Shown here piece by piece: positions 46,475 through 57,329 of a stretch of 64,000 nucleotides of DNA; positions within the stretch are counted from its first letter, which is position 1, and the number at the start of each line of letters is the position of its first letter. Under the pieces are notes generated by a model. That model had not been told where the DNA came from. It was given only the letters and a program-made list of their open reading frames with translations, and searched no databases. Both the position numbers and the translations under genes were made by a program. The stretch covers positions 310,001 to 374,000 of the forward strand of contig JAACJM010000052.1 of the NCBI GenBank assembly GCA_013368315.1, in the 5' to 3' direction. The stretch comes from Tetrapyrgos nigripes. Its lineage: Eukaryota; Basidiomycota; Agaricomycetes; Agaricales; Campanellaceae.

Positions 46475-47313
46475 TAGGGGTGCTCACCGTAGCCATATAT
46501 ACAGGGGACACGGACGGTATGTACGGTTACGATGCCGTACCGTATGGAGTCTCGGACAAAATTTAACGGTACGGCTACGGCAAGACCGTCAGCCGTCTAC
46601 GGGAATTGTCATATGGTAATATGGCCATGGGTTACAGCTTCGCCACATGGCCAAGGCATGTCTCACGCACAGCACGTTCTGCTCTGTTTCTCCCCCTAAT
46701 CTCTAGCTTATGTGTTTGGGTCTGGTTTGGACCACCCGAAAATACATTTTCAAGCCATTTTTATATAAGTAGAGGTGATTAGCAGCGCCCATTTTTGCAT
46801 TTTCAGAACTCTCCGGACACTGATCGGCCAAGTTCTAGATGCCGTCATCAGGGTCGGAGACTTGAACTGTGCTCTCCTTCCTTCTCGGTGTTGGGCGTTG
46901 CAAATCACATCTACTGCCCCTCTTTTCGACCTAGAAAATCTCATTATGTACATGCACATCTTTCTATTACCCTCATTGAACTGGCTAGTATTTCTTGTCC
47001 CTAACTGGTTCCGATGCATATCTAGCAGGTACGCGGTTCTTAATTGGTTTCTTGTGTTTGAGCAGTAAGATTACCAGGTATAAAAAAGTTTCAAGATAAT
47101 GTCAAATTGCGTCGAAGAGCAATTCTTAACAGTGCCTATGTACCAAAAAAACCTGTTTTATCATCTGTAAAGCCATAAACGGTCGTAAAATACGGTAACC
47201 GTACCGTCTTGGACTGAGTTATATTTTATACGGCACGGCCACAGCGTTACCATAACTGTCTCAAACCGTATTTCTTACGACCGTGGCCGTGCACGGTACA
47301 GTGAGCACCCCTA
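46475..47313. mobile_element. Non-autonomous hAT-type element, 839 bp
   Basis: Ends are TAGGGGTGCTCAC (46475) and GTGAGCACCCCTA (47313), exact inverted repeats of 13 bases. They are flanked by a perfect 8-bp direct duplication CTTGGTAC (46467-46474 and 47314-47321). Eight-base duplications and TAGGGGTG-like termini are hallmarks of the hAT superfamily. Subterminal regions carry multiple short GTACCG/CGGTAC motifs on both strands (46510-46600, 47180-47300), the usual transposase-binding pattern. No transposase frame is present inside. Confidence 0.9.
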
Positions 47314-47321
47314 CTTGGTAC

Positions 47322-48590
47322 TGAGAGGTGATATTAAATTTCTGATTCCAGGGAATTTTCCCAAGGACCTATCCCAAACACCTCTCCGGAATCAGAACTG
47401 GTATATATGACGATGTGAGGAAGTAAACCTGCTTACATAAACACATCAGTTCCTACCTTCACACCCAGCACTAACCAATTTAGCATAGCGCAGCGCTGGA
47501 GGGCCGCCAAACCTGATACTGCTGTAGACTGGAAAAAATCAAAGTTAACTCCAAGACAAAAACATTAGGGGTGCACTGACTGAGGTAGACTCTATGGAGT
47601 GCCCGCACCACGTGCCTGTAGTCAGTCGGAACGCAGCGCAATATTGGACATCCGTTACCGTTGCAGAATTTTCGACCATTGAGAACCACAGTCAGTCGCA
47701 ACATTGAGAAGCTGACATGGAGGATTTATAAGTGCAGCAGACAGTGGCAGTTGGATGGAAAACAGTACAATTGATCTTCAACGGCTTGCAATTAAACGAT
47801 CAATATACAGAATCCATTCAGTAAAGTGACCAATTCAAGGACTGTACACGCTAAAAAACGTTAGATATCGATAATGTCTACTTAAAACGTTTACAGGAAA
47901 TATGTTCACAACAACAATGCTTGTAACGCCAGTCAGCCACTACAACTCGAACAAACGACCCATTATGAAGGCACGTCATATACGCGTACGCCCTATCCTT
48001 GGATAATACTAGGTTGGTGAAGTCAATCACGCCGCGACTGTAACCTAGACTGGACAGACTTACGCTTATGTATAGCAAGGGGTCTCTCTGGCTGTGAATA
48101 GACCTCCTTTGGTGCATGAGGATTCGGGTTTGCAGTTGGCGGTGATGCCACATGAGCAGCGCCAAAGCCTTCCAAAAAAAAGTGCAAACCTGGTAGACCA
48201 AATTGATCAAGATGAAGGTAGAAGGTGCAAGAGCAACATATGGGTTCCTAGAGAGGATAAAGTTAGGGTGCTAGGGGCAACAACAGCGTGTAGTGTACTT
48301 TTTGGGGTTGGGAATGATCGCTCATGGGCATATAATGACCCGCAGAGCTCTATAGCCCCCCACAGGCACCATAGCTATGGAAGAACATTTGCTGCAGCAG
48401 AGTATACCCCTAAATACATCTGAAAAATGCAATGTGGATTTTGCACTTGACCGATGGGTGGCAGCCCCTGAGGCGGAGTACACAGTCAACGCTCTTTTAT
48501 AGCCGAACTGTTCGTTGAACCTCAAAACGTTCAACAAATAATGAACAACAGTCACGACGCGTGTGTTTGGCACGGCACGTGAACCGAGAC
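47322..48590. other. Island sequence, no gene recognised
   Basis: About 1.27 kb. A 110-codon minus-strand frame (47878-48210, beginning INLVYQVCTFFWKALALLMW) has no known domain. GTCAGTCG motifs recur at 47618 and 47690. It is probably decayed repeat DNA. Confidence 0.35.
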
Positions 48591-49301
48591 ACAGCGGGGC
48601 GCGGAGCATATTTGCCAGCCATTTTTGTGCACTCTTAAATGATGGATAGTTCACACGATTTTGGGTGAGATAAAATTGATTGTATTAGCTGCCAAAAAAG
48701 GGATCGCAAAAGCTCAAATTATGTGCTCAAGTTTTTCCATGCTAAACTTTTTATTCATTCATGACCAAAAAAGGGAAGCAAATAGTATTTGAATTTTGAT
48801 TTGTGAGAAAATGCGAAAAAGGGATCACTATTTGTGTGCCGGATTCCGGCGAGTAAAAGGAAAAGCACTGCGGATGGGAAAAATCTAAACTTAAATGACA
48901 GATTTTTGCTCAGCACCGGATCTACTCCATATGGCACCAATTTGAGGCTGATATTCCATATGGAGTATGCCCGGCTGTTGAGAAAAATCGGTAATTTAAG
49001 TTCGTGTTTTTCAATGCCCCAGTGAATTCATTTTACTCACTGGAATCTGGCACACAAATACTGATCATACCTTTTGCACATTTTCTTACAAATCAAAACT
49101 CAAATACTATTTACTTCCTCTTTTTGGTCATGAATGAATAAAAAGTTTAGCACAGAAAAGCTTAAGCACATAATTTGAGTTTTGCGACCCGGTTTTTTAG
49201 CAGTAAATACGATGGATTTTATCTCACCCAAAATCATGTGAACTATCCGTCATTTAAGAATGCACAAAAATGGCTGGCAAATATGCTCTGCACCCCGCTG
49301 T
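48591..49301. mobile_element. 711-bp foldback element with ~330-bp inverted arms and CCATATGG core, copy 2
   Basis: The outer ends ACAGCGGGGC (48591) and CCCCGCTGT (49301) are inverted. The arms remain about 85-90% complementary by eye almost to the centre (for example TTTGCCAGCCATTTTTGTGC on the left and its complement at 49261-49285). The centre is ATCTACTCCATATGG ... CCATATGGAGTATG. Directly flanking both ends is GAGAC (48586-48590 and 49302-49306), a candidate 5-bp target duplication. There is no protein-coding content, and the whole sequence could fold into one long hairpin. Confidence 0.8.
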
Positions 49302-49336
49302 GAGACAGGCTGCTCGGCTGAAAAGCTGCTTAGCAA

Positions 49337-50101
49337 ATGACTTATATAAGCTCTTCACAGATTTATATGACCTCCATACACTCCCTTTATACTAAAGTAT
49401 CGGGAATATTCATTGGCCAAAAGTTAGTTCGGAAAGGTCAAGTTTTCGAGGGACCAGGAAACTCATTTGGAAACAAAAGGTTTTCGTGCTTCAGAAATTT
49501 ATCGGAAGTGGATCTGAGCCAATCAGATCGCTTGCCGAGGCTTCGGAAATTTAAAGTTTTCGAATCCGTTTTCAAGCACCAGAGATTTGATGTTTCCTAA
49601 TTAACTTCTGGCCACGGAATATTGGTTACTGCTGGGTGTGCTCACATTCCCCCCTGTCTGGCTGACATCGTTGAGCTGATTTCACAACCTCTTACATGCT
49701 ACTCGACCACCATTCCAATCGCTGGCATCCAGGGGCCATTTTTCTTGGATAGCAATGCTATCTATCTTTGATCTGGGAGACCATGGTGATGGTGATTCGG
49801 CCTGTACCTGTGGTCGCAGTCAGTCGACTGAAAGAACTGGTTTTTTTGCCTCTAGACAGCCTCACAGTGCCATCAGAGTATGTCAGTCTTCTAAGAAGGG
49901 TTGGTCCCAGTTTAGATCACGTTGAGCTGGACTTTAAGGATTAGGCAAAGTGTAAGGACTTCAAACCTTCCAACGCGGCTTGCTCTTACAGCTGCCTGTA
50001 GATTTGCCCAAACTATCAGGTGCCGAGTTCCCAAATATCACTCGGCTAACTCTGGGACGGACTTTGTCATATGACCCAACATTTGCATGGATTGCAGACG
50101 C
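49337..50101 (+). pseudogene. F-box/LRR-like relic, middle part, 5' of the Tc1 insertion
   Basis: Frames such as RNLSEVDLSQSDRLPRLRKF (about 49490-49555) and LPVDLPKLSGAEFPNITRLT (about 49985-50045) are leucine-periodic, as in the LRR part of fungal F-box proteins, but are separated by stops. The last frame is cut by the mariner element at 50102. Confidence 0.45.
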
Positions 50102-50103
50102 TA

Positions 50104-51582
50104 CAGTGGCTGCGAAAAATCATGTCCCTACCAAATTTGGAAGGTGGCAGTGCGACGTGTCATCGCCCTTCTTCTCCTCCTCGTAAATACACGTTGTCTA
50201 TGTTAGAGACCGTATATACCTTTCAATTCCACTTCTATTCTCTCTAAACAAGCCATGGCACTAGAAACCACCAGAAACTACAACAAATGCACCCCCACCA
50301 AGCGAAAAGCGCTGGTACTTTACCATGAAAGACTGCAGTTGCCGTTCCACAAGATTTTGGAGGAGCAGGAGTTTATTGGGACGGGGATAAGCTAGAAGAC
50401 ATTGCAGAGGAATTATCGGGCAGTGAAGGGAAACAATGGAAACTGTTATTTGGAGTCAGAGAAGGTCAAACCAGGGAGACCAAAGGTCATGTCGAAGGAA
50501 GACATTGACAGGTCAGAGAGGTTGTTTGAGAATGAAAGGGCCCAGGACGCTTCTGACCTTCAGTGACGATTCTACCCCCACATCCCCTTACGGACCGTTC
50601 AGGACAGCCTTAACAAGGCTGGTCTCATTGGTTTTGTTGTTCCAAAAAAGCCCAAACTCGAACAACGACACATCAACGCGCGTCTTTCATTCACAGTCCA
50701 GAACCAGGAATGGGAGGACCTGAAGAAATTCCTCAAGGCGCATGTCTTTTTCACTGATGAATCCAAATTCATTATCCATGGCTCTGATGGGAAGCGCTAT
50801 TGTCATCGTCACAAGGGTCAGGATCGGTTCGCACCACGAAATGTGCAAGGCACAACAAAGCATTCTGCTGGGAAGGGGAAGGACAAAGGAAAGCTAAATG
50901 TTTGGGGATGCATCACGCAGTGGGGTGTTGGGGAGCTTGTGAGGGTTGAGGGGAATCTCAATGTGGAGCAGTTGTGTCAGATTTACGAACAAGGTCTGCT
51001 CAAGACCGCTCAACGTTACGGTCTCTCCGCGGGCGACTTCATCCTCCAACAAGACAATGATCCGAAACACACGTCCAAAAAAGCGAAGAAATGGCTTCAG
51101 GACCATCATATCTGTACCCTTCCTTGGCCAGCACAATCTCCCGACCTCTCACCTATCAAAAATCTGTGGAAGGAGTTGGATGACTGAGTCCGGAAAACAG
51201 TACCTCGTCCAGAGACTTCTGATCAGCTGTGGGCCAAAATTTGGGATGTTTGGTATTCTCAGGACTTTCAGCCATATGTCATCCATGTCTACAAGTCTTT
51301 TCCTCGTCGTCTTGTGCAACTCAGAGAGAATAATGGCTTCTCTATCAAATATTGAAGGATCGCTCTTTCTTGCTAGCATTTGTACTGTTTGCCTCTGGTT
51401 TTTTTGCACACTAATATTGTATATAATGTATCCTAGCTACATACAAATTTTGAAGAGATAATCTTGTCTATAACATGCTCTGCTTGCGTTCCGGCTTTTG
51501 GTACGATGAGGAGAACTTTGGGATGACGCGTCGCACTGCCACCTTCCAAATTTGGTAGGGACATGATTTTTCGCAGCCACTG
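50104..51582 (+). mobile_element. Tc1/mariner element with long intact inverted repeats
   Basis: Left end CAGTGGCTGCGAAAAATCAT and right end its exact reverse complement, with the inverted repeat extending about 55 bases (through AAGGTGGCAGTGCGACG) before mismatches. TA duplications are at 50102-50103 and 51583-51584. The 1479-bp interior carries a disabled transposase gene. The high identity of the two ends suggests fairly recent insertion compared with the decay of the host F-box gene. Confidence 0.93.
50255..51355 (+). pseudogene. Tc1/mariner (DD34E-type) transposase, inactivated
   Basis: DNA cut-and-paste transposase remnant. ATG at 50255: MALETTRNYNKCTPTKRKAL, an N-terminal helix-turn-helix region, then KPGRPKVMSKEDID. 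The catalytic part has AHVFFTDESKFIIHG (first Asp), LNVWGCITQWGVGEL, FILQQDNDPKHTSKKA (second Asp) and WPAQSPDLSPIKNLWKELDD. Breaks seen: stop TAG at about 50391, a frame change before 50440, TGA at about 50566 and TGA at about 51185. The third acidic residue (PIENLW in active relatives) reads PIKNLW, Lys in place of Glu, exactly 34 residues after the second Asp. The element cannot make its own active transposase. Confidence 0.9.
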
Positions 51583-51584
51583 TA

Positions 51585-51770
51585 TATCTGGAACAGGCCT
51601 TCGTCAGTTGACTGTGCGCGCGCTTTTGGACGGCGTAATGGTAATGCTGGCAGTCTTTTCGATGGCTTATTCACTGCAGGCGACGAGGCTGATGGAGACG
51701 GAGAACATGACAGTGACACTGAAAGAGAAGAAGAGGATGTCCGATTCGAGATGCAAAATGACTTGGAATG
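51585..51770 (+). pseudogene. F-box-type relic, 3' part after the Tc1 insertion
   Basis: Directly after the TA duplication the host sequence continues. One frame reads SSVDCARAFGRRNGNAGSLF and then an acidic run (GDEADGDGEHDSDTEREEED) to TAA near 51770, typical of the acidic C-terminal end of such F-box proteins. The frame does not match the one ending at 50101, so the gene was already broken. Confidence 0.35.
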
Positions 51771-51921
51771 TTAATATACGATTACCGAGGTCTTTGACCG
51801 TCTCTAATCAGCGCCATTGCTGTCAAACAGGGCCCAGGTCCTTCCACAACATCTATTTCTGGTCCTCGTCACACATCAGATCGATGAATTCATCAGTGGC
51901 CCAAACCAGTGAAAATCTAGC

Positions 51922-52128
51922 ACAGCGGACGGCGATGGGTATTTGCCATCCATTTTTGTACAACCTTAAATCTCGGACTTCTGCTCGGCGCCGGAACTAC
52001 CCCATATGGAATTCCGGCCTCAAAACGGTCCCATATGGGGTATATTCAGCCTGCACAAACTGCTCTCAAAAATTTGAGATTTACGCCTGCGCAAAAATGG
52101 CTGGCAAATACCCATCGCCGTCCGTAGT
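51922..52128. mobile_element. Foldback element with CCATATGG core, copy 3
   Basis: About 207 bp. The left arm CGGACGGCGATGGGTATTTG (51926) and right arm CAAATACCCATCGCCGTCCG (52105-52124) are exact complements. The centre is AACTACCCCATATGG ... CCATATGGGGTATA. TATTTGCCATCCATTTTTGT and its complement match the ends of copy 2 (TATTTGCCAGCCATTTTTGT), tying the two to one family. No clear target duplication was found. Confidence 0.75.
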
Positions 52129-52472
52129 GTAGTGTAGCTTTCGACGTTTGGCGGAGAAGGCCAGGCGAGTGAGCGTTAAAACGGACATGGTCAATGTTGG
52201 AGATGGTTCTGATATAGTTGGGCGTTTACGTCGAACCTGTATATGGGTCTTGCCGTTCATTACCAGATTACTGCATGTATGGGCTTTGGCCAGTGGTGTA
52301 CAGTGTAATTTTAGGCGTAAGAATGGCGCGTAGATGATGACTCAGACACCGTCACGTCAGCTTCACGTGAGTGTCACTGCCGGTAGGGGACAATGGTGAT
52401 GCACTTTGTGGGTTTGACCGTCACCTCCAACCTCTCAAGCGCTAAGGCGCGACCCTTTTATCTTTGATCATC

Positions 52473-55400
52473 ATGTCCGCTTTACGGGTAGACGACCACG
52501 ACGACATGCCTGGATTACAAAATGTGTCAGACTCTGATGCATCTGACTCAGATTTCGACCGCGACTCCGACGAGGACTTCATGGATGACACTGACGACGC
52601 TCGCCCTCGTATAATTGTTAATCCCTTTGCGAGTCTTCCAGCTAGACACTCACACGACAGCAACGACCATGAAGGAGACGAAGGCATGCCTGGCTTGGAA
52701 CCTATTGCTCCACCCACAGCTTCTTCGTCGACTGCCCCCCAGCCTACGACCACTCCCTTGGCCGCACCAATGCCCGTCCCCCGCTTCGCTGCATCCCAAT
52801 CAGAATCTGTATCGAGACCCAGAAGTAGCCATCGTCGTGCTCGGGTGGAATCGGATGATGAAGGCGACACTGATCGCGATCGCAGGCACCCTTTCCAACG
52901 TACTGGCACTGGTGTTGGGCTTGGAGCCACCGCAGGCACAACAACTGCACAGACAGGAGGTACTGCCAACGATGACTACAGGAGGTTCTTTGAAGCAGCT
53001 CTTGGCGGGTCACGAATGAACAATCCGGCAAACCCCACTCAAGGCGTCTGGGCAGCTCCGACTCACCCACTGTTTGCCAACATTGGACGAAATACTCAAC
53101 CCAATGCACAGGATCCGGGTCAACCAGACCGCATATCTATCAGCATTGACTTGGGCACCGTATTGACGGGTCCTGGCCATGGAGTTCACGTCCATAGACC
53201 AACTCCTCCCAATCAGTCTGCGGGTCCTGGTGTACCAGGAGTAGGCATTGGTGCAGCGGCCGGTGGAATTAGAAGGATGCCGTGGATGAATATGGGCCCT
53301 GCTCCTGGCACCGGCGAGGCTGCTCAAGGGCAAAACACAGCTGGAGCAGACGGCGTAAATGAACAAGGACAACCCAACCCCGATGAACCTATTAGTTTCG
53401 GTGAATTCTTGACGCGTATGATTGGCGGTAGAGCTGGACTCAACCTTGGGCCTGGATTATTTCCTGGTGGTGGCGGTCTTGAACAGTTGCTCAACAGTCT
53501 TCGTGGCGTACCAGAACGAGAAGATCCTGAACGTGCGAGACGTCTTGTTGACGGATTGGAAGATGTCCCAGTAGGCTTGGTCCGCCGACTTGAAAGAGTT
53601 GCGGCTCTGGGTAGTTTTAACGGAGAAGAAACCGGTGCCGTAGGAGGAGATAGTGGCTGTGCGATTTGTTGGGATCGGTTGTTGGATCCTCCAGGGGAAG
53701 GCCCAGAGGCTCCAGAGCAGGAAAAAGAGCAGACTGAAGAAGAAGGTGAAGCAGTGTCGAAGGATACCGGATCGAGCTCTGTCGCTACAGAGCCCCAAGC
53801 ATCGACCTCGACAGCTGAAGAACCTGTCGCTAACTCCTCGTCATCTTCGTCCACCAGCAAGAAAAATAAACCGAAGTACCCTCGGATCGTCACACTTCCT
53901 TGCGCACATGTTTTTCATGCAGAGTGTTTAATACCATGGTTTACGCGTCCTCGTCAAACGACGTGCCCAACTTGCCGGTTTAACATCGATCCGGAAAATT
54001 TGACTGCCACTCCTGTTAGACGTTCACAGAGGGCCACTACTGGAAACGATGCCAACCAGCAGAGAAGCGAGGCTGATGGGGCTGATCTGGGACCTGCCGG
54101 TGCTGACATTGCTACCCCACCTCCACCTTCTGGTGCCCTTCCTCGCTGGGGGCTTCCAGAATCCATACCCCAGCACGACTTGCCTGATCTTGGGCCTGAG
54201 AATGCTCAATCTGGCTTGCAGTGGTTCCCGGTGCCGTTGCCTCCTGGTCCAGGTGGGGGTGCTGGTTTTAGTATTATGGGACTTGGGATGTCAACGGCAG
54301 GTCCGATACGCACTAGATCTCGGTCTCGTCAAACTACTGTTCGACGGAGTGCCCAGCCTTATACAACTCGTGAGTACATCTGGTTTTATATATATATATT
54401 TTCACTCTCGGGAGATTAATGTTTCTTTTTTAAATCCCTGTCCCGTAGAATCCTCTTCCGGTCCAGCTGGTATCCCAGGCGACAGTTCATCCTCTGGTTC
54501 TAGAGACAATCCTGCGTCATCTTCAAGTGGCGAGTCGTCTTCTGCGCAGGCAGGTGCATCGACAAGCAATGGGACAGGAGGTAGGTTTTGGATTCCTTCG
54601 CTGTTACAAGCACTCACCGACGTGTAGACTCTTCAGCTTCCAGCAGCACTGCAGAAATGCCCTCGAGCTCAAGTAGTAAGTGTACACCTTCATCTATTCG
54701 CGAGTTTATAATTCATTCTATGAACTTCTTAGGCCATTTGTTTTCGTCGTCGACATCTAATTCAGAAGGTTCGTCGAACAGCAATCTGACGACGAATGCG
54801 CCTGCAGCGCCTCAAAATCGTCCGGATGCTTTTACGAATTCTGGTCCTGCACCGAACGATATCCGTGGCATTGCCCAAGCCATGTTACGGATGCTTGGTC
54901 TCCAGGGTATAGTTGATCCCTCTCATGTTAATGTCTCAGGCATACCTGGGCAACCTGGTGAGTATGCACGCATGTTTTTCACCTCCATTATTCTGATTGA
55001 TCTTCACAGGTTCGGGAAATGCAACTCGGGCAACGCCTGCCTCGAGCGCGGCTCAGAATCCTGGCAATGCTGCTGCCGCTGGTCATAATGATCAGCAGAA
55101 CGGGCAAGACGGTGCTGCACGAAATGCCGCGACCAACCCTACTCCCGATCCTGGCACAAATGCAGGTCAACCTGGACACCATCAGTGGAGCATTGGTCTT
55201 GACCTTGTCTTTGGTCCAGGCCCTCCGCCGAGTGTGATACCTGCAGGTATGCCTCCTGTTCCTGGTGGTGTCCGACCCGGAGAGGACAATGAAGAGTTTG
55301 AGGATGACATTGGGGATGGCATGGTCATGATGGATATGGACATGATGTTCGGACCTGAGGATGGTGGTCACCCCCCAATTCCCCATATTCATCACTTCCA

Positions 55401-56829
55401 CCACCGCCATCACCACCATCACGACCACGACGAACACGACGATGATGACGAAGACGATGATCACGACCACGATCACGGCGCGGAAGGTGATTTGGCGGCT
55501 TTCCAAAGGATGGTACATACAGTAATGGGTATACCATTTCCCAACATGCATCCACCCCCGCAATCGGCTGACGCGCCTGCGACCACGGCTGCTAATCCGG
55601 TTAACTCAACCCCTCAGAACAGTGGTAATGGGCCTGGACTCATCTTTCCCATGCCCGATATACCTGCTGTGCAAATGACCGGTGGCAATGTCGGAGATTT
55701 GTTGCGTGCTTTTGCGGGCACAAATCGAACTCAGAACATTGCTTCCCGACATCAACAAGGGACACCAGCTCTTAGCCAACTTCAAACGTCCACGACTGGA
55801 ACGCCAGGTGCTGCTTCGACATCTAATCAACCTACTCCACCTCCTCCAGCTTCAGGCCCAAGTGCGTTTAGTCACATGAGAACTCGGGCAGCTCCTTCTC
55901 AGACCCAACCGACTAGTTCACTTCCAGGCGAAATTAATCGCTTGTTCGGAAACGTCCCGCCCATTCGCCCTCCTGCTGCTACATCGTCTGGCTCCGAGCG
56001 TGTTCATTCTCCCTTTGTCACTGCACCATGGGCAAGTGCTCCCACCTCTTCCAGCTCGCAGACAGCCCCTTCTATGCAGGCAACAAGCGCAGTTTCACCT
56101 GGCACTCCGGCACCATCATCCCAGAGCAACAACGCACAGTCCAGTGGTAGTCAATCTGCCGCAGAAGCATCTCGTCCAGAGCAACAATCCCAAAGGCGAC
56201 AGCATGGTCGGGGACATCCCGCCACTCAACCAACTGGGGCAGATATAGATGAAGGCCCATTGGGACGTCTTTTTAGATCTCTGTCAGGATTGCCTATGGG
56301 TCCATCGAATGGGGCTGTAAGGCCCACTGGTTTAGGAGGCGGTGGTCTTCTATCTGGTGATGCTGCCATTCCTGGCTTAGCGACACATCGAGCGACGAGA
56401 GCGACAGACGGCGGACAAGCACGTCAACAGAGGAAGTGGACTCCGCCCCCTGCTCCAGGATTGACCTTGCGACAACGGATAGAGAAAAAGGAAAGGGAAG
56501 CTGGGTTGCGCTGTTGGGATCCTAGCTGCGGCATAGGACCTTCAGACGAGGATCCGTTTGTGGAAGTTGATGAAGCTGCCAGGAGACAAGTAAGGATTAG
56601 AACGAATGCCTCATCATCTCAAGAAGGCCAATCTGAACCCAGTGAAGAGATTCGCTACGTCTGTGACCACACCTTCCATCCTTCTTGCCTCGTGTCTGCG
56701 CAGCGAGTCGCTTTGCGCGGTGCTGAAGAAAATGTGATTGGTGACTCTGTCGAAGTTTCATGTCCTGTTTGTCGTTCGACTGGCCTTATCTCAAGAGCGG
56801 ATTGGGAGGAAGGTGCACAAGCTCTTTGA
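52473..56829 (+). CDS. Large RING-H2 protein with a second C-terminal RING-like domain
   Basis: Probable E3 ubiquitin ligase of about 1200-1290 residues. The true start is ATG at 52473 (MSALRVDDHDDMPGLQNVSD); an in-frame TTG at 52464 is not a start. The N terminus is acidic and disordered. A RING-H2 spans about 53655-53985: GCAICWDRLLD, then after a Ser/Glu-rich insertion, RIVTLPCAHVFHAECLIPWF and QTTCPTCRFNID (C-x2-C ... C-x-H-x2-H-x2-C ... C-x2-C). Small exons follow from 54449 to 55009. The last exon carries a His/Asp tract (about 55390-55480, HHFHHRHHHHHDHDEHDDDD) and a second cysteine/histidine cluster at about 56505-56800: LRCWDPSCGIGPSDEDPF, YVCDHTFHPSCLVSAQRVA and VEVSCPVCRSTGLIS. Stop is TGA at 56827-56829. 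Introns are at 54370-54448 and others nearby. It is possible, but less likely, that two genes are present. Confidence 0.8.
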
Positions 56830-57329
56830 GTGGTTATGCAAAGCAAAATGAATGCTACAGACTCTTTCAGTTTTTGGTACCGTATTAGTCATTTTCTTTC
56901 TCGGTTTTAGATATTCTTTCTCGTCCTGCATTTATTCATCACCATTAGGTCTGCATAATCCTGTAACTGTACCTCTTGTAAGTGTTTGCTTCTGTAGTTC
57001 TGGGTCTGGCTTCCACTGACTCCTTGTATACTCCATAATTTATGGGCATTAGCGTTTCATGCCTATCGTATAGTTCCTCGTAAATTGGTCATAATACTAG
57101 CGAAGAATATTCGATACTACTCTATCAGTTTGTTAGAGAATACCCATTGATTTACCTACGCTACCATACAAATTATCCTACTATACACCAGAAGAACAAG
57201 ATGAATTATTTTGCGAATGGTTCAATGAAGTATGGGCTTGGTATGGGCGCGTTCGTCCCGCGTTCACGCGTTCTCTGACTCAAGTGGTCACCACTGACCA
57301 GCATCTTCTTTACTGCATACTTAGTTCAA
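56830..57329. other. Intergenic
   Basis: About 500 AT-rich bases: 3' flank of the RING gene and promoter of the homeodomain-like gene A. No coding feature is seen. Confidence 0.4.

Noticed and set aside
46339..46566. Hydrophobic 75-codon frame as a membrane protein gene
   Set aside because: It crosses the left end of the hAT-type element and its target duplication, so it is a chance frame.
52442..56260. Long minus-strand frames opposite the RING gene (e.g. 53324-53893, 54988-55563)
   Set aside because: They arise from biased low-complexity codons on the coding strand and show no domains.
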